A stretch of DNA of 39,377 bases from Beijerinckia sp. L45 (GTDB lineage: Bacteria > Pseudomonadota > Alphaproteobacteria > Rhizobiales > Beijerinckiaceae): assembly GCF_009765775.1 (NCBI RefSeq), contig NZ_LMUU01000038.1:43378-82754 (forward strand), read 5' to 3'. The notes beneath the pieces are model-generated. The model ran no database searches. It was not told where the DNA came from and worked only from the letters and a program-made list of their open reading frames with translations. Every line of letters starts with the position of its first letter. Position 1 is the stretch's first letter. The position numbers and the translations under genes were made by a program. Shown here one piece after another: positions 18,681 through 26,228 of the stretch.

Positions 18681-19253
18681 ATGCCGCCGCGCATACCCGA
18701 ACGCCAGCTCCTCCGCGCCCGCATCATGCGGCGGGGGCAGACGCTTGCGGAGGAGATGCTGTGGCTTGGCTTGCGAAATCGGCGGTTGGGCGCAAAATTT
18801 CGCCGGCAGGTGCCGATCGGCGCGTTCATCGCGGATTTTGCCTGCGTGGAGGTGAAGCTCGTGGTCGAAGTCGATGGGCCGTCGCACGAGACCGACGCGG
18901 GACGGTTCATGGATGCGCGACGGGATCGCTGGTTTCGCGAGAACGGCTGGTGCGTGGTGCGGGTGCCGAATGCGCTGGTGGTCGTCGGCGGGGATCTCGC
19001 GCTTGATTTGATCAAGGCGGCGCTGGGACGCAAGGGCGTGCTCCTTCTCCCGCTTGCGGGAGAAGGTGGCCCTTGCGTGAGCAAGGGTCGGATGAGGGCG
19101 CTGGGCGGGGGCTTCCATGATGCGGGCCTTCTGCATCGCCCTCATCCGACCTCGCTGCGCGAGGCCACCTTCTCCCACGTGTGGGAGAAGGGGCGCCGTC
19201 GTCATCGTCGCGTACTCCCACAACCCCATAGCGTCTCCCCAAGCACCGGTTAA
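18681..19253 (+). CDS. DUF559 (Vsr-like) endonuclease-fold protein with repeat-derived tail
   Basis: 190 residues. The DUF559 domain spans about 8-115: RARIMRRGQTLAEEMLWLGL, then KFRRQVPIGAFIADFACVE, VVEVDGPSHE and WCVVRVPN. Candidate PD-(D/E)xK active-site residues are E25, D52, E63 and D65, as in Vsr mismatch endonucleases. Normal members end soon after DLALDLIKAAL. Here the frame runs on into repeat copy D from residue 120, so about 50-70 C-terminal residues (LLLPLAGEGGPCVSKG and so on) are translated repeat DNA. The gene is flanked by copies C and D in the same orientation. The cellular role of DUF559 proteins is unsettled. Confidence 0.8.
   Translation: MPPRIPERQLLRARIMRRGQTLAEEMLWLGLRNRRLGAKFRRQVPIGAFIADFACVEVKLVVEVDGPSHETDAGRFMDARRDRWFRENGWCVVRVPNALVVVGGDLALDLIKAALGRKGVLLLPLAGEGGPCVSKGRMRALGGGFHDAGLLHRPHPTSLREATFSHVWEKGRRRHRRVLPQPHSVSPSTG
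19042..19191 (+). repeat. palindromic repeat copy D (type 1), overlapping the DUF559 3' end
   Basis: The most regular copy. The left half runs from CTTCTCCCGCTTGCGGGAG through CCTTGCGTGAGCAAGGGTCG to GATGAGGGCG; the right half returns as CCCTCATCCGACC to TTCTCCCACGTGTGGGAGAA. It begins inside the DUF559 reading frame. Confidence 0.85.
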
Positions 19254-19280
19254 GCTGGCGCCGCCACGCTGGGGATCCCA

Positions 19281-19988
19281 ATGCTCAAAACGCTCATCAT
19301 GCTTCTCGCACTCGCCGCGCTCACAACCCCCATCCACGCCGAAACCTATTTCAAGGGATCGCAGATCCTGGCGATGTGCGAGGCGGCGGGGGACGCGTCG
19401 GCGGCGGTGGGCAAGCGCAACATCTGCGCGTTCTATCTGCTCGGCGTGTCGGACGGGCTGGTGACGTCGTCGCTGTACGGCCGGGCCGCAACCGATAAGA
19501 GCGCGCTCAAGCCTACCCTGTGTCTGCCTGATGGCGCCGGCATCGCCGTGCTCTCCGATGCGTTCGTTACTTACGGCAAGGCGCATGCGGCGCGGATGGA
19601 CGCGGGCGGCGGCGAAGTGGCGGCGGCGGCGCTGCAGGCGCGCCATGGCTGCGGCTGGTTGAAGGCGAAGAACAGCAAGCCGGATGTCGTGTTTCTCAGC
19701 GCCGGCGATCTGCTGCAAAAATGCGCCGACGCCAATGCGGTCGTCGGACTCTATTGCCTGCACTACGTGGTCGGCGTGTCCGACCTTTATGCGGCGATGG
19801 GGGCCGGCGGCGTCAAGGGCGTGGCGGCGGCCGGCTTCGCCAAGCAGATCTGCTATCCCCGAGACATGGCGGACGACCAGCCGAAGCGCACGTTTGTCGC
19901 CTATATGGCGGCGCATCCCGAGGCCAAGGGCGATCCCGCGGCGCTGACGGTGGCGCGGGCGCTGCATCTGGCGTTTGCGTGTCGGTAG
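19281..19988 (+). CDS. Rap1a/Tai family immunity-like protein with two domains
   Basis: 235 residues. The signal peptide is 1-20 (ends IHA), so the protein is periplasmic. The mature chain appears to be two tandem Rap1a/Tai-type domains: the first about 24-125 (GSQILAMCEAAG, NICAFYLLGVSDGL, CLPDGAGIAVLSDAF), the second about 140-235 (AGDLLQKCADANAV, YCLHYVVGVSDLY, ICYPRDMADDQPKRTFVAY). Each half has the cysteines typical of the fold. Family members neutralise type VI secretion amidase effectors, but many exist without an effector nearby, as here. The gene sits between repeat copies D and E. Confidence 0.7.
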   Translation: MLKTLIMLLALAALTTPIHAETYFKGSQILAMCEAAGDASAAVGKRNICAFYLLGVSDGLVTSSLYGRAATDKSALKPTLCLPDGAGIAVLSDAFVTYGKAHAARMDAGGGEVAAAALQARHGCGWLKAKNSKPDVVFLSAGDLLQKCADANAVVGLYCLHYVVGVSDLYAAMGAGGVKGVAAAGFAKQICYPRDMADDQPKRTFVAYMAAHPEAKGDPAALTVARALHLAFACR

Positions 19989-19993
19989 TTCTG

Positions 19994-20139
19994 CTTCTCC
20001 CGCTTGCGTCGGACGATGTCGCGACGAAGCCGTGACGGATGAGGGCGCTGGGCGGAAGCGTCAATGATGAGGGCCTTCTGCATCCCCCTCATCCGACCTC
20101 GCTACGCGAGGCCCCCTTCTCCCACGAGTGGGAGAAGGG
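19994..20139 (+). repeat. palindromic repeat copy E (type 1)
   Basis: The left hairpin is degenerate (CTTCTCCCGCTTGCGTCGGA) while the right half is well kept (CCCTCATCCGACCTCGCTAC, TTCTCCCACGAGTGGGAGAA). Same orientation as the other copies. It lies between the Rap1a-type gene and the convergent DUF805 gene, where it could terminate both. Confidence 0.75.
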
Positions 20140-20145
20140 GTTCTC

Positions 20146-20568
20146 TTACGCCGCCGCCCCGTAAGCCGTGCCCGTCCGCAGCAGCGGGTCGGGACCGAAA
20201 CGGTTCGGGCCGGGCGTTCCCGCGAGAAAGCCGGTCTCGACAAAATACCAGATCGCGCCGATCAGCGGGACGACCTGAATGAGCAGCCAAAAGCCCGACT
20301 TGTCGCGATCGTGGTAGCGCTTGATGGCGATGCAGAGGCCGGCCCAGACGGAGAATACCCCGAAGGCGAAGACGATCACGTTGAAGGGCAGCGCGGCGAC
20401 GCCGGTGACGTTGTAGGCGCCGTCCTCGGTCGCCTGGTTCGGGATCGCCCCGCCCAAAATCTTGCAGAGAACGCCGGCGACGAGATCCGCGATGATGATG
20501 AGGATCGTGGCTTTCCAGAACGACGCGCGGTTGAGGCGGCCGGCGGGCGAGAAGAGCAGCTGTTTCAT
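20146..20568 (-). CDS. DUF805 family membrane protein
   Basis: 140 residues from the ATG at 20568, with GGAACC upstream. DUF805 features are visible: GRLNRASFWKATILIII at the N-terminus, three or four hydrophobic helices, and IAIKRYHDRDKSGFWLLIQ before the last ones. The family is widespread, inner-membrane and of unknown function. The longer open frame upstream has no family resemblance and is not included. The C-terminus ends next to repeat copy E. Confidence 0.8.
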   Translation of the reverse strand: MKQLLFSPAGRLNRASFWKATILIIIADLVAGVLCKILGGAIPNQATEDGAYNVTGVAALPFNVIVFAFGVFSVWAGLCIAIKRYHDRDKSGFWLLIQVVPLIGAIWYFVETGFLAGTPGPNRFGPDPLLRTGTAYGAAA

Positions 20569-20836
20569 GATGGTGGTTCCCCCCAAAAAAGTCCGGCGAC
20601 GGGGCGCGCGGATGAAAGAGGTTTGCATCATATTGGCGCCGGCGCCGCATGGTTTCGGCGGGCAGGCGCCCGTCTCCCGCTTTCGAGAACGGAGCGCGGC
20701 GGGACGTCGCCGTCCTGACCGCTGCGGCTGGCACCGGCATAACGCAGCGTGAGGCAAAAATGGGGGTGCCGGCCGCGCCGCATCGACACCGTCTCTCGCC
20801 AATGGGACAAGAGACCCGCATCGGGAGCGCCGTTTC

Positions 20837-22132
20837 GTGACCTCACCCAAAGCCGTCCTCGCCCACCTCGTTTCCGATCGCCGGCTCGGCGCGATGGCGG
20901 GGCTCGGCTTCGCCTCGGGCATTCCCTACCTGCTCGTCTATGTCACGCAGTCGGCGTGGCTGTCGGAGGCCCAGGTGCCGATCGCGACGATCGGGCTGAT
21001 GAGCGAGCTGACGCTGGCGTATAAATTCAAGTTCGTGTGGGCGCCGTTTCTCGACCGCTACGACCCGCCGCTGCTCGGCCGGTTTTTGGGACGGCGGCGC
21101 GGCTGGATCGTCACGTCGCAGATTGCGGTGATGCTGGCGCTCGCCGGCGTCGCCTTCGGCGATCCCGCGCAGTGGCTGGCGTGGACCGTCGTGTTTTCGC
21201 TGGCGCTGGGCTTTGCCGGGGCGACGCAGGATGTGGTGATCGACGGCTGGCGCATCGCGGTGGCGCCTGTCGAGCGGCAGGCGCTGATGGCCTCCTGGTC
21301 GGAGGTCGGCTACCGCATCGGCATTCTGGTGGCCGGAGCCGGCGCGCTGTTTCTCGCCGACCGCATCGGCTGGCGCGGCGCCTATCTCTTCATGGCCGCG
21401 GCGATGGTGCCCGGCATGATCGCGGCGCTGCTGGCGCCGGAGCCGCCATCCGATGTCGCGCTCGCCGCGGCGCCGGCCGAGCACCCGGGCTTCGCCGCGA
21501 CGATCATCGCGCCGATCAAGGAACTGGTGCAGCGGCTCGGGCCGCTGGCGCTGCCGATCCTGGTGCTGGTGGCCGGCTTCCGCATGCCCGGCTACGTCTC
21601 CAACGCGATGGCGCTGCCGCTGTTCAAGAGCCTGCATTATTCCAACACCGACATCGCCACGGTGACCAAGCTCTTGGGGTTCTGGGTGGCGCTTGGCGGC
21701 ACGTTTCTGGGAAGCTTCATCGTGCCGCGACTCGGCATGATGGCGAGCCTGCTGCTCGGCACAGTGAGCGGCTCCGCCTCGCACCTGGCGCTGGCCTATC
21801 TCGCGGCGCATGGCGACCATGGCGGCGGCGAGTTCTGGCTGTTCGCCGTTACCGTCGGCATCGACAGCTTCGCCTATGCCTTCGCCTCGATCGTGCTGAT
21901 CACCTACATGTCGTCGCTTGCCGGGACCGCGCTGGCGGCGAGCCAATATGCGCTGCTGACCTCGCTCTGCGCCTTTCCCGGCAGCCTGCTCGCGGGGTCC
22001 TCAGGCTTCATCATCGAGCGGCTGGGTTTCACCGACTTCTTCGTCGCGACGTCGCTGATCGGCGTGCCCGTGGCACTGCTGTGCTGGTGGGTGTGGCGCC
22101 AGCAGGCGCTCGAGCCGGCGGCGGCGGCCTAA
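20837..22132 (+). CDS. ampG: AmpG-family muropeptide MFS transporter
   Basis: 431 residues with about 12 membrane helices and a GTG start at 20837. The AmpG pattern is clear: GFASGIPYLLVY near the N-terminus, ELTLAYKFKFVWAPFLDRYD, RRRGWIVTSQ, ATQDVVIDGWRI, and later GFRMPGYVSNAMALPLFKS, with DSFAYAFASIVLITYMSSL near the end. AmpG imports anhydro-muropeptides for cell-wall recycling and influences AmpC beta-lactamase induction in bacteria that carry it. The stop overlaps the stop of the convergent TetR/COQ9-like gene by four bases. Confidence 0.85.
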   Translation: MTSPKAVLAHLVSDRRLGAMAGLGFASGIPYLLVYVTQSAWLSEAQVPIATIGLMSELTLAYKFKFVWAPFLDRYDPPLLGRFLGRRRGWIVTSQIAVMLALAGVAFGDPAQWLAWTVVFSLALGFAGATQDVVIDGWRIAVAPVERQALMASWSEVGYRIGILVAGAGALFLADRIGWRGAYLFMAAAMVPGMIAALLAPEPPSDVALAAAPAEHPGFAATIIAPIKELVQRLGPLALPILVLVAGFRMPGYVSNAMALPLFKSLHYSNTDIATVTKLLGFWVALGGTFLGSFIVPRLGMMASLLLGTVSGSASHLALAYLAAHGDHGGGEFWLFAVTVGIDSFAYAFASIVLITYMSSLAGTALAASQYALLTSLCAFPGSLLAGSSGFIIERLGFTDFFVATSLIGVPVALLCWWVWRQQALEPAAAA

Positions 22133-22893
22133 AACTTCGTCGCCTCGTCGGCTTCCTTCTTCCAGTCGCGGCCGTCGTCGCGGGGCGAGCCGGGGCGGCG
22201 CTCGAACAGCGCGCGGGCCAGCGACACCAGCGGCGACGCCAAGCGGTTCAGGTCTTCCGCGCGCGAAACGAACTTGCTGCCGCGCTCGAGCTCCTTGTCG
22301 AGCAGCGCCATGGTCTTCGCCACGCCGGCGTCGTCGTCGTGGAACCAGGTGCGCAGCACCCGGCCCCAGAGCAGCACGAGCCCCTGGACCTTGACCGCGC
22401 CGACCGGGCCTTCCGACTCGATGCCGGCGGCCTCCAGCATGAAGCGCATGGAATTGACTTCCAGCCGGTTGACCGAGGCGGCGGCCATCGGCGCGCGGCC
22501 GAGCCATTCGGCGATGCCTTCCAGCCCGTGCTTATAGGGCGTGAGCGCGTCGAGCCGGCGCATCAGCACGTCGAACAGCCGCTCCTTGGCCGGCTCGTCC
22601 AGCAGATCGTCGCTCGTGCCTTCGAGCACGATGCGGTCGATTTTCCGCGAAAACCCCGCCAGTACTGCCCCCTTGGAAGGATAGAGATCGCGGAAATCGG
22701 CGAGCGACAGATTGGCCCGGGCGGCGATGTCGGAGATCGAGATGTCGTCCCAAACCCGCTCGCCGGCCAGTTCCATCAGCGCTTCGATCAGCGCGTCCTT
22801 GGGGGCCGGCTTGACGATTTTCGGCGCGTCGACGACGGCCGCCTTGGGCTCGGCGTCGTGCTGCGAAAACGACCCATCGTGATCCTGCGCCAT
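22129..22893 (-). CDS. TetR-fold protein, COQ9-like
   Basis: 254 residues. A helix-turn-helix segment at about 33-80 (SDIAARANLSLADFRDLYPS) is typical of TetR proteins. The C-terminal half (VLLWGRVLRTWFHDDDAGV, AKTMALLDKELERG) resembles the COQ9 branch, whose members use the TetR fold to bind ubiquinone intermediates rather than DNA. It may therefore be either a regulator or a quinone-synthesis factor; conserved residues do not settle which. A good sigma-70 promoter lies at 22932-22960. Confidence 0.7.
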   Translation of the reverse strand: MAQDHDGSFSQHDAEPKAAVVDAPKIVKPAPKDALIEALMELAGERVWDDISISDIAARANLSLADFRDLYPSKGAVLAGFSRKIDRIVLEGTSDDLLDEPAKERLFDVLMRRLDALTPYKHGLEGIAEWLGRAPMAAASVNRLEVNSMRFMLEAAGIESEGPVGAVKVQGLVLLWGRVLRTWFHDDDAGVAKTMALLDKELERGSKFVSRAEDLNRLASPLVSLARALFERRPGSPRDDGRDWKKEADEATKF

Positions 22894-22931
22894 AGGCCGT
22901 CTCCCTCGCGGCGTCCCATACGCCTTGCCGC

Positions 22932-22960
22932 AATGTAACCCCTTGCCGAGGGCCTTCCAA
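22932..22960 (-). promoter_or_regulatory. sigma-70 promoter of the TetR/COQ9-like gene
   Basis: On the minus strand, TTGGAA (22960-22955) and TACATT (22937-22932) are 17 bases apart, about 40 bases before the start codon at 22893. Confidence 0.55.
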
Positions 22961-23411
22961 GACTTTCCTCGGCGCCATGAGCCCGGAGCGCCCGTCGGAA
23001 CGCGATGCCATCCGCCCCCTGGTTAGAGGACGCCACGTGCACCATTGTTGCTCGGGCGCCACATCTGAATCGCGGAGCCGGTCTCACCATTTTTGCGTCA
23101 CGAGGCGTCACGCGTCACCATCAGCTTCGCTGAACCAAGGCGAGGATGCGCGCTGCGGGCGGGTGGATCAAGATCCGGCGCAATGTTCGATCTCGCAATT
23201 GCACATCGGCGCGTGTGAAAGCGGTCGGTCGGGCGCAATGGCTAACACCGTTTTGCAAACGCGAAGTCTGACGCAGCGCAACCTGAGCCGCGGCCGATCG
23301 AGGATGCGTCACGTCTGCTGGATCCGCGGCTTACGGCGAAGTAGGCTCTCCTGACTAGCTCGTCGCGTCACCGTCTAGCTCGGCACAAGCGCCTCGTGTT
23401 ACGATTACCTC
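22961..23411. other. non-coding stretch before the RelB/YafQ locus
   Basis: About 450 bases without a supported gene. Several open frames exist but none shows a family, a ribosome site or sensible composition. The AT-richer 40 bases before 23412 probably hold the toxin-antitoxin promoter; I cannot place its boxes with confidence. Confidence 0.4.
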
Positions 23412-23807
23412 ATGGCTCGTCCCAGCACTGCAAAACCCGTTAAAGAGAGCCCGCCTGGTGGCCGATCGCTTCCCGCAAGCGCCTCGTCTCTCACGTTGGT
23501 GACCGGAATCACTCTGGGCGGGGCGGCTGCCGCGGCTCGCGAGCTATCGGCTGGTCAGTTGATCGACGTGCGGCTCAGTTTGCCGAAAGAGATGTCTGGC
23601 GAATTGATCGCGGAGTTTCAGCTTACATTGACGGAGGCCTTCCGGCTGTTCCTCGACCAGAAATTGGTTGTGGCTAAGGCAGAGACGGGCGGCCGCTCGC
23701 CAACCCCGCGCCTCCGCCGGGCGATTGCGAACACCGACAAGCTCAGGACCGCCCGCTTTACGACCGCCCAGGACTTGTTCGATGCCCTCGCGAAAGCAGA
23801 AGGCTAA
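23412..23807 (+). CDS. RelB/DinJ-type antitoxin of a YafQ module
   Basis: 131 residues. The central part, IDVRLSLPKEMSGELIAEF followed by LTLTEAFRLFLDQKLV, is the ribbon-helix-helix DNA-binding domain of RelB/DinJ antitoxins. The C-terminal part with PTPRLRRAIANTDK and RFTTAQDLFDALAKAEG is the toxin-neutralising arm. The first 45 residues are an unusual Ser/Ala/Gly-rich extension; the real start may be internal, but no better ATG is available. Its 3' end overlaps the toxin start by 26 bases, as usual in such operons. Confidence 0.7.
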   Translation: MARPSTAKPVKESPPGGRSLPASASSLTLVTGITLGGAAAAARELSAGQLIDVRLSLPKEMSGELIAEFQLTLTEAFRLFLDQKLVVAKAETGGRSPTPRLRRAIANTDKLRTARFTTAQDLFDALAKAEG

Positions 23808-24137
23808 GCCGGAAAAAAAGGCAAGCCGGCCGCGCAAAAGCGCAGCACGCTTCCGCGGCGGTCCGACTACAGCGTCGATTTCAAAAAGGCCTGGAAGCGC
23901 TATGAATCCGCCGGCCGCGTCGACCTTGCAGAGGTCAAGACGGTCATGACGCGCTTGATCAACAACGACGCGCCGCTGCCCGCAGAATACAAGGACCATG
24001 CGCTGGTCGGCGGCTGGGACGGCTACCGCGAGTGCCACGTCCGCAACAATCACCTGCTGGTCTATAAGCTGGTCGACGGCGGCGAGACCATCCTATTCGC
24101 CGACATGGGCAGGCATGCTGAGCTGTTTAAGAGCTAA
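23782..24137 (+). pseudogene. YafQ-family mRNA-interferase toxin, frame broken at a slippery A7 tract
   Basis: The ATG at 23782 gives MPSRKQKAKPEKK in one frame. YafQ homology (DYSVDFKKAWKRYESAG, LINNDAPLPAEYKDHALVGG, YRECHVRNNHLLVYKL, FADMGRHAELFKS) continues in the -1 frame from about 23820 to the stop at 24137, and that frame has no start codon of its own after the antitoxin stop. The switch falls in GAAAAAAAGG, which contains A-AAA-AAG (23814-23820) in the phase used for -1 ribosomal frameshifting. The simplest reading is a one-base indel in a homopolymer; programmed frameshifting is the alternative. Catalytic histidines typical of YafQ are retained (H in YKDH, H in RECH, H in RHAE). Confidence 0.7.
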
Positions 24138-24138
24138 T

Positions 24139-24948
24139 CTAACCCGCGAGCTCCGCCGCACGGCGCTTCGCCGCCGCAATCGCTTTCGCCATCAAAGCCT
24201 TCAACCCATCCGGCGCCCGCAAGACGTCCAGCGCTGCCGCAGTCGTCCCGCCCGGTGATGTCACGGCCTCGCGCAGGGCCGCCGGCGAGCGATCGGGTTG
24301 CGACGCCATCAGCGCGCCGGAGCCTTCGACCGTGACGCGGGCGAGCCGCGCGGCCACGTCGGGGGGTAGGCCGGCGGCCGTGCCGGCCTCGGCCAGATAT
24401 TCGGCGAGCAGGAACACATACGCCGGGCCAGAGCCGGACACCGCCGTCACCGCATCGATCAGGGATTCTTCCAGCCACTCGATCTGGCCGACGGCCGACA
24501 GCAGCGTTCCGGCGATGGCGCGGTCCGCGTCAGAAAGCGTCCCCTCGCCGGCCAACGCCGTAATGCCCTGGCCGACGGAGGCCGGCAGGTTGGGCATCGC
24601 GCGCACGATGGCGCCCGCAGCCGTCAGACCGGCGCGCAGGTTCGCCAGCGTCTGCCCGGCGAGGATCGACACGACCAGCGTGTCGGGCCCGACCAGCGCG
24701 GAGAAGGCGCCGGGATCGCTCGAAAAAGTCTGCGGCTTGACCGCCAGCACGAGCACCGCGGGCGGCGTCTCGGGCGGTGCGCGCGAAATGCCATTGGCGT
24801 CGCACAGCGCAGCTGTCGCTTCGTCGAGATGCGGATCGACGACGTGGACGCGTGACGGCGCAAAACCCCGGTCGAGCCAGCCGCGCAGCAGCGCTCCGCC
24901 CATCTTGCCCGCGCCCATCAAAACCAGCGAGCGCGGCCATTGGGACAT
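24139..24948 (-). CDS. proC: pyrroline-5-carboxylate reductase
   Basis: 269 residues, the normal length. It catalyses the last step of proline synthesis, NAD(P)H-dependent reduction of pyrroline-5-carboxylate. The dinucleotide-binding motif is VLMGAGKMGGALLRGW at the N-terminus, VLAVKPQTF follows, and the C-terminal signature region contains AVSGSGPAYVFLLAEYLAEA and LREAVTSPGGTTAAAL. The ATG at 24948 is chosen; the frame continues upstream without homology. It follows the YbjN gene by five bases, so both are one operon, and it ends one base from the convergent toxin stop. Confidence 0.93.
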   Translation of the reverse strand: MSQWPRSLVLMGAGKMGGALLRGWLDRGFAPSRVHVVDPHLDEATAALCDANGISRAPPETPPAVLVLAVKPQTFSSDPGAFSALVGPDTLVVSILAGQTLANLRAGLTAAGAIVRAMPNLPASVGQGITALAGEGTLSDADRAIAGTLLSAVGQIEWLEESLIDAVTAVSGSGPAYVFLLAEYLAEAGTAAGLPPDVAARLARVTVEGSGALMASQPDRSPAALREAVTSPGGTTAAALDVLRAPDGLKALMAKAIAAAKRRAAELAG

Positions 24949-24953
24949 GGCAG

Positions 24954-25454
24954 TCACGCTTCGCCGCGCGTCTCGATCATCGCGGTATCGAGCGCCTCGC
25001 GGCCGGTCTTGCCGGCCCAGACCACGAACTGAAAAGCCTGGTAGTAGCGCTCGCAGGCCAGCACCGCGCTGGTCAGCACCGCCTCGCACTGCTTGCCGTT
25101 GAGCTCGGCGCCGCCGGCGAGCAGCAGGGCATGGCGGAACATGATCACGCCGTCGCCGGGCCAGATGTCGAAATGGCCGATCCACATCTGCTCGTTGATC
25201 AGCGCGACGAGGCCCAGCACCTCGGTGCGGCGCGGCGCCGGCACCTTGAGATCGAAGGCGCAGGCGACGTGGAGTGCCTCCATGTCCTGCAGCCAGGTGA
25301 AGGCGATGTTGTAGTCGGTCCAGCCGCCCGCGACGGAGATCGAGATCTCGTCCTCTTCATCGCGGTCGAAGGACCACTGGTTCGAGGCGGCAAGCCGCTC
25401 GATCAGGTCGACAGGGTTTTCGTGGCGATCGACTTCGATCTGCGACAGCGACAT
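24954..25454 (-). CDS. YbjN domain-containing protein
   Basis: 166 residues from the ATG at 25454 (MSLSQIEVDRHENPVDLIER). The YbjN-type sensor-like fold is indicated by SFDRDEEDEISISVAGGWTD, FTWLQDMEALHVACAFDLKV, LVALINEQMWIGHFDIW and MFRHALLL. YbjN proteins resemble type III secretion chaperones in fold, and their precise role is open. In Hyphomicrobiales the gene is regularly placed directly before proC, as here, with a five-base gap. Confidence 0.85.
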   Translation of the reverse strand: MSLSQIEVDRHENPVDLIERLAASNQWSFDRDEEDEISISVAGGWTDYNIAFTWLQDMEALHVACAFDLKVPAPRRTEVLGLVALINEQMWIGHFDIWPGDGVIMFRHALLLAGGAELNGKQCEAVLTSAVLACERYYQAFQFVVWAGKTGREALDTAMIETRGEA

Positions 25455-25836
25455 TCCATGGCCTCGGTACAGGCGGGCGAGACGAAAAGCCTCGATGACG
25501 CCAGTGAACGGAACGCGGTTACTCACTCGACAGGCCGTTCGTCGAGGCATCACCAGCTCCGAATCGCTGGCGCGCGCCGCGAATGAATCACAACGGGAGC
25601 TATGCGATCAAGACGATCATTCCCGGTGCGAATCCTTGCAGGCAAGGTCGTGGATTCGCGTGAATCCGTCCATCGCGGAAGCTGGCATGTCCACAGCTGA
25701 AGCGTGAAGGGCCTTGAATCCAAGAGCCTGCGGGCGGCCCGTGCAACACAGCTTATTTTGCCTGTGCCTCGGACGCTTAGCTCATGGCGGCGTCCAGCTG
25801 CGGTGGCAGCCGGACGGACAGGGAGGACAGGCGAGC
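25455..25836. other. non-coding stretch between ybjN and ubiK
   Basis: About 380 bases with no supported gene. It must contain the promoter of the ybjN-proC operon and the end of the ubiK transcript. I see neither a convincing promoter nor a terminator hairpin with a T run. Confidence 0.4.
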
Positions 25837-26127
25837 TTAAATCGCGGGATCGCCGGCCGATGCGGGCGGGGTCGCGGCGGTGCCGAACCTGGCCTCGAGA
25901 TCCTTGATCCGCCGCTCCAGCCGCTCGTTCTCCTCGCGCGCCATGACAGCCATCTGCTTCACCGCTTCGAACTCTTCGCGGCTCACGATGTCCATCGCGG
26001 CAAGGAGGCGTTCGATCTGACCCTTGAGGACCGTTTCGGCTTCGCGGCGGACGCCTTGCGCGACGCCCGACGCATCGGACACGAGACGCGAGAAATCATC
26101 GAATATGCGACCGCGCGGTTGACGCAT
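25837..26127 (-). CDS. ubiK: UbiK-family (BMFP) accessory factor
   Basis: 96 residues from MRQPRGRIFDDFSRLVSDAS. It has the BMFP pattern: an amphipathic N-terminal helix (FDDFSRLVSDASGVAQGVRR), EAETVLKGQIERLLAAMDIV, then VSREEFEAVKQMAVMAREEN and a coiled coil (LERRIKDLEARFG). UbiK assists ubiquinone synthesis by binding the UbiJ lipid-carrier protein and is trimeric through the coiled coil in enterobacteria. Upstream in-frame ATGs at 26139 and 26169 add residues outside the family. Confidence 0.85.
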   Translation of the reverse strand: MRQPRGRIFDDFSRLVSDASGVAQGVRREAETVLKGQIERLLAAMDIVSREEFEAVKQMAVMAREENERLERRIKDLEARFGTAATPPASAGDPAI

Positions 26128-26228
26128 CACGCTCTCCATGGGGCTGCCGGACGGAACGGGGCGCAGCACGCCTGTGACATGGTATTATTCCGCGACGCGC
26201 GCAAGCTTGGGCATGACGCCGCAGCGTT

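Noticed and set aside
18681-19967. Long minus-strand frame over the DUF559 and Rap1a-type genes
   Set aside because: Antisense shadow that reads through a repeat; it has no recognisable domain.
17438-20139. Possible CRISPR array from the repeated units
   Set aside because: The units are 150-170 bases, palindromic, unequally spaced and separated by genes; no short repeats with uniform spacers and no cas genes.
22977-23354. 125-residue open frame in the gap before the RelB/YafQ locus
   Set aside because: Ser/Arg/Cys-rich random-looking translation, no ribosome site, no family.
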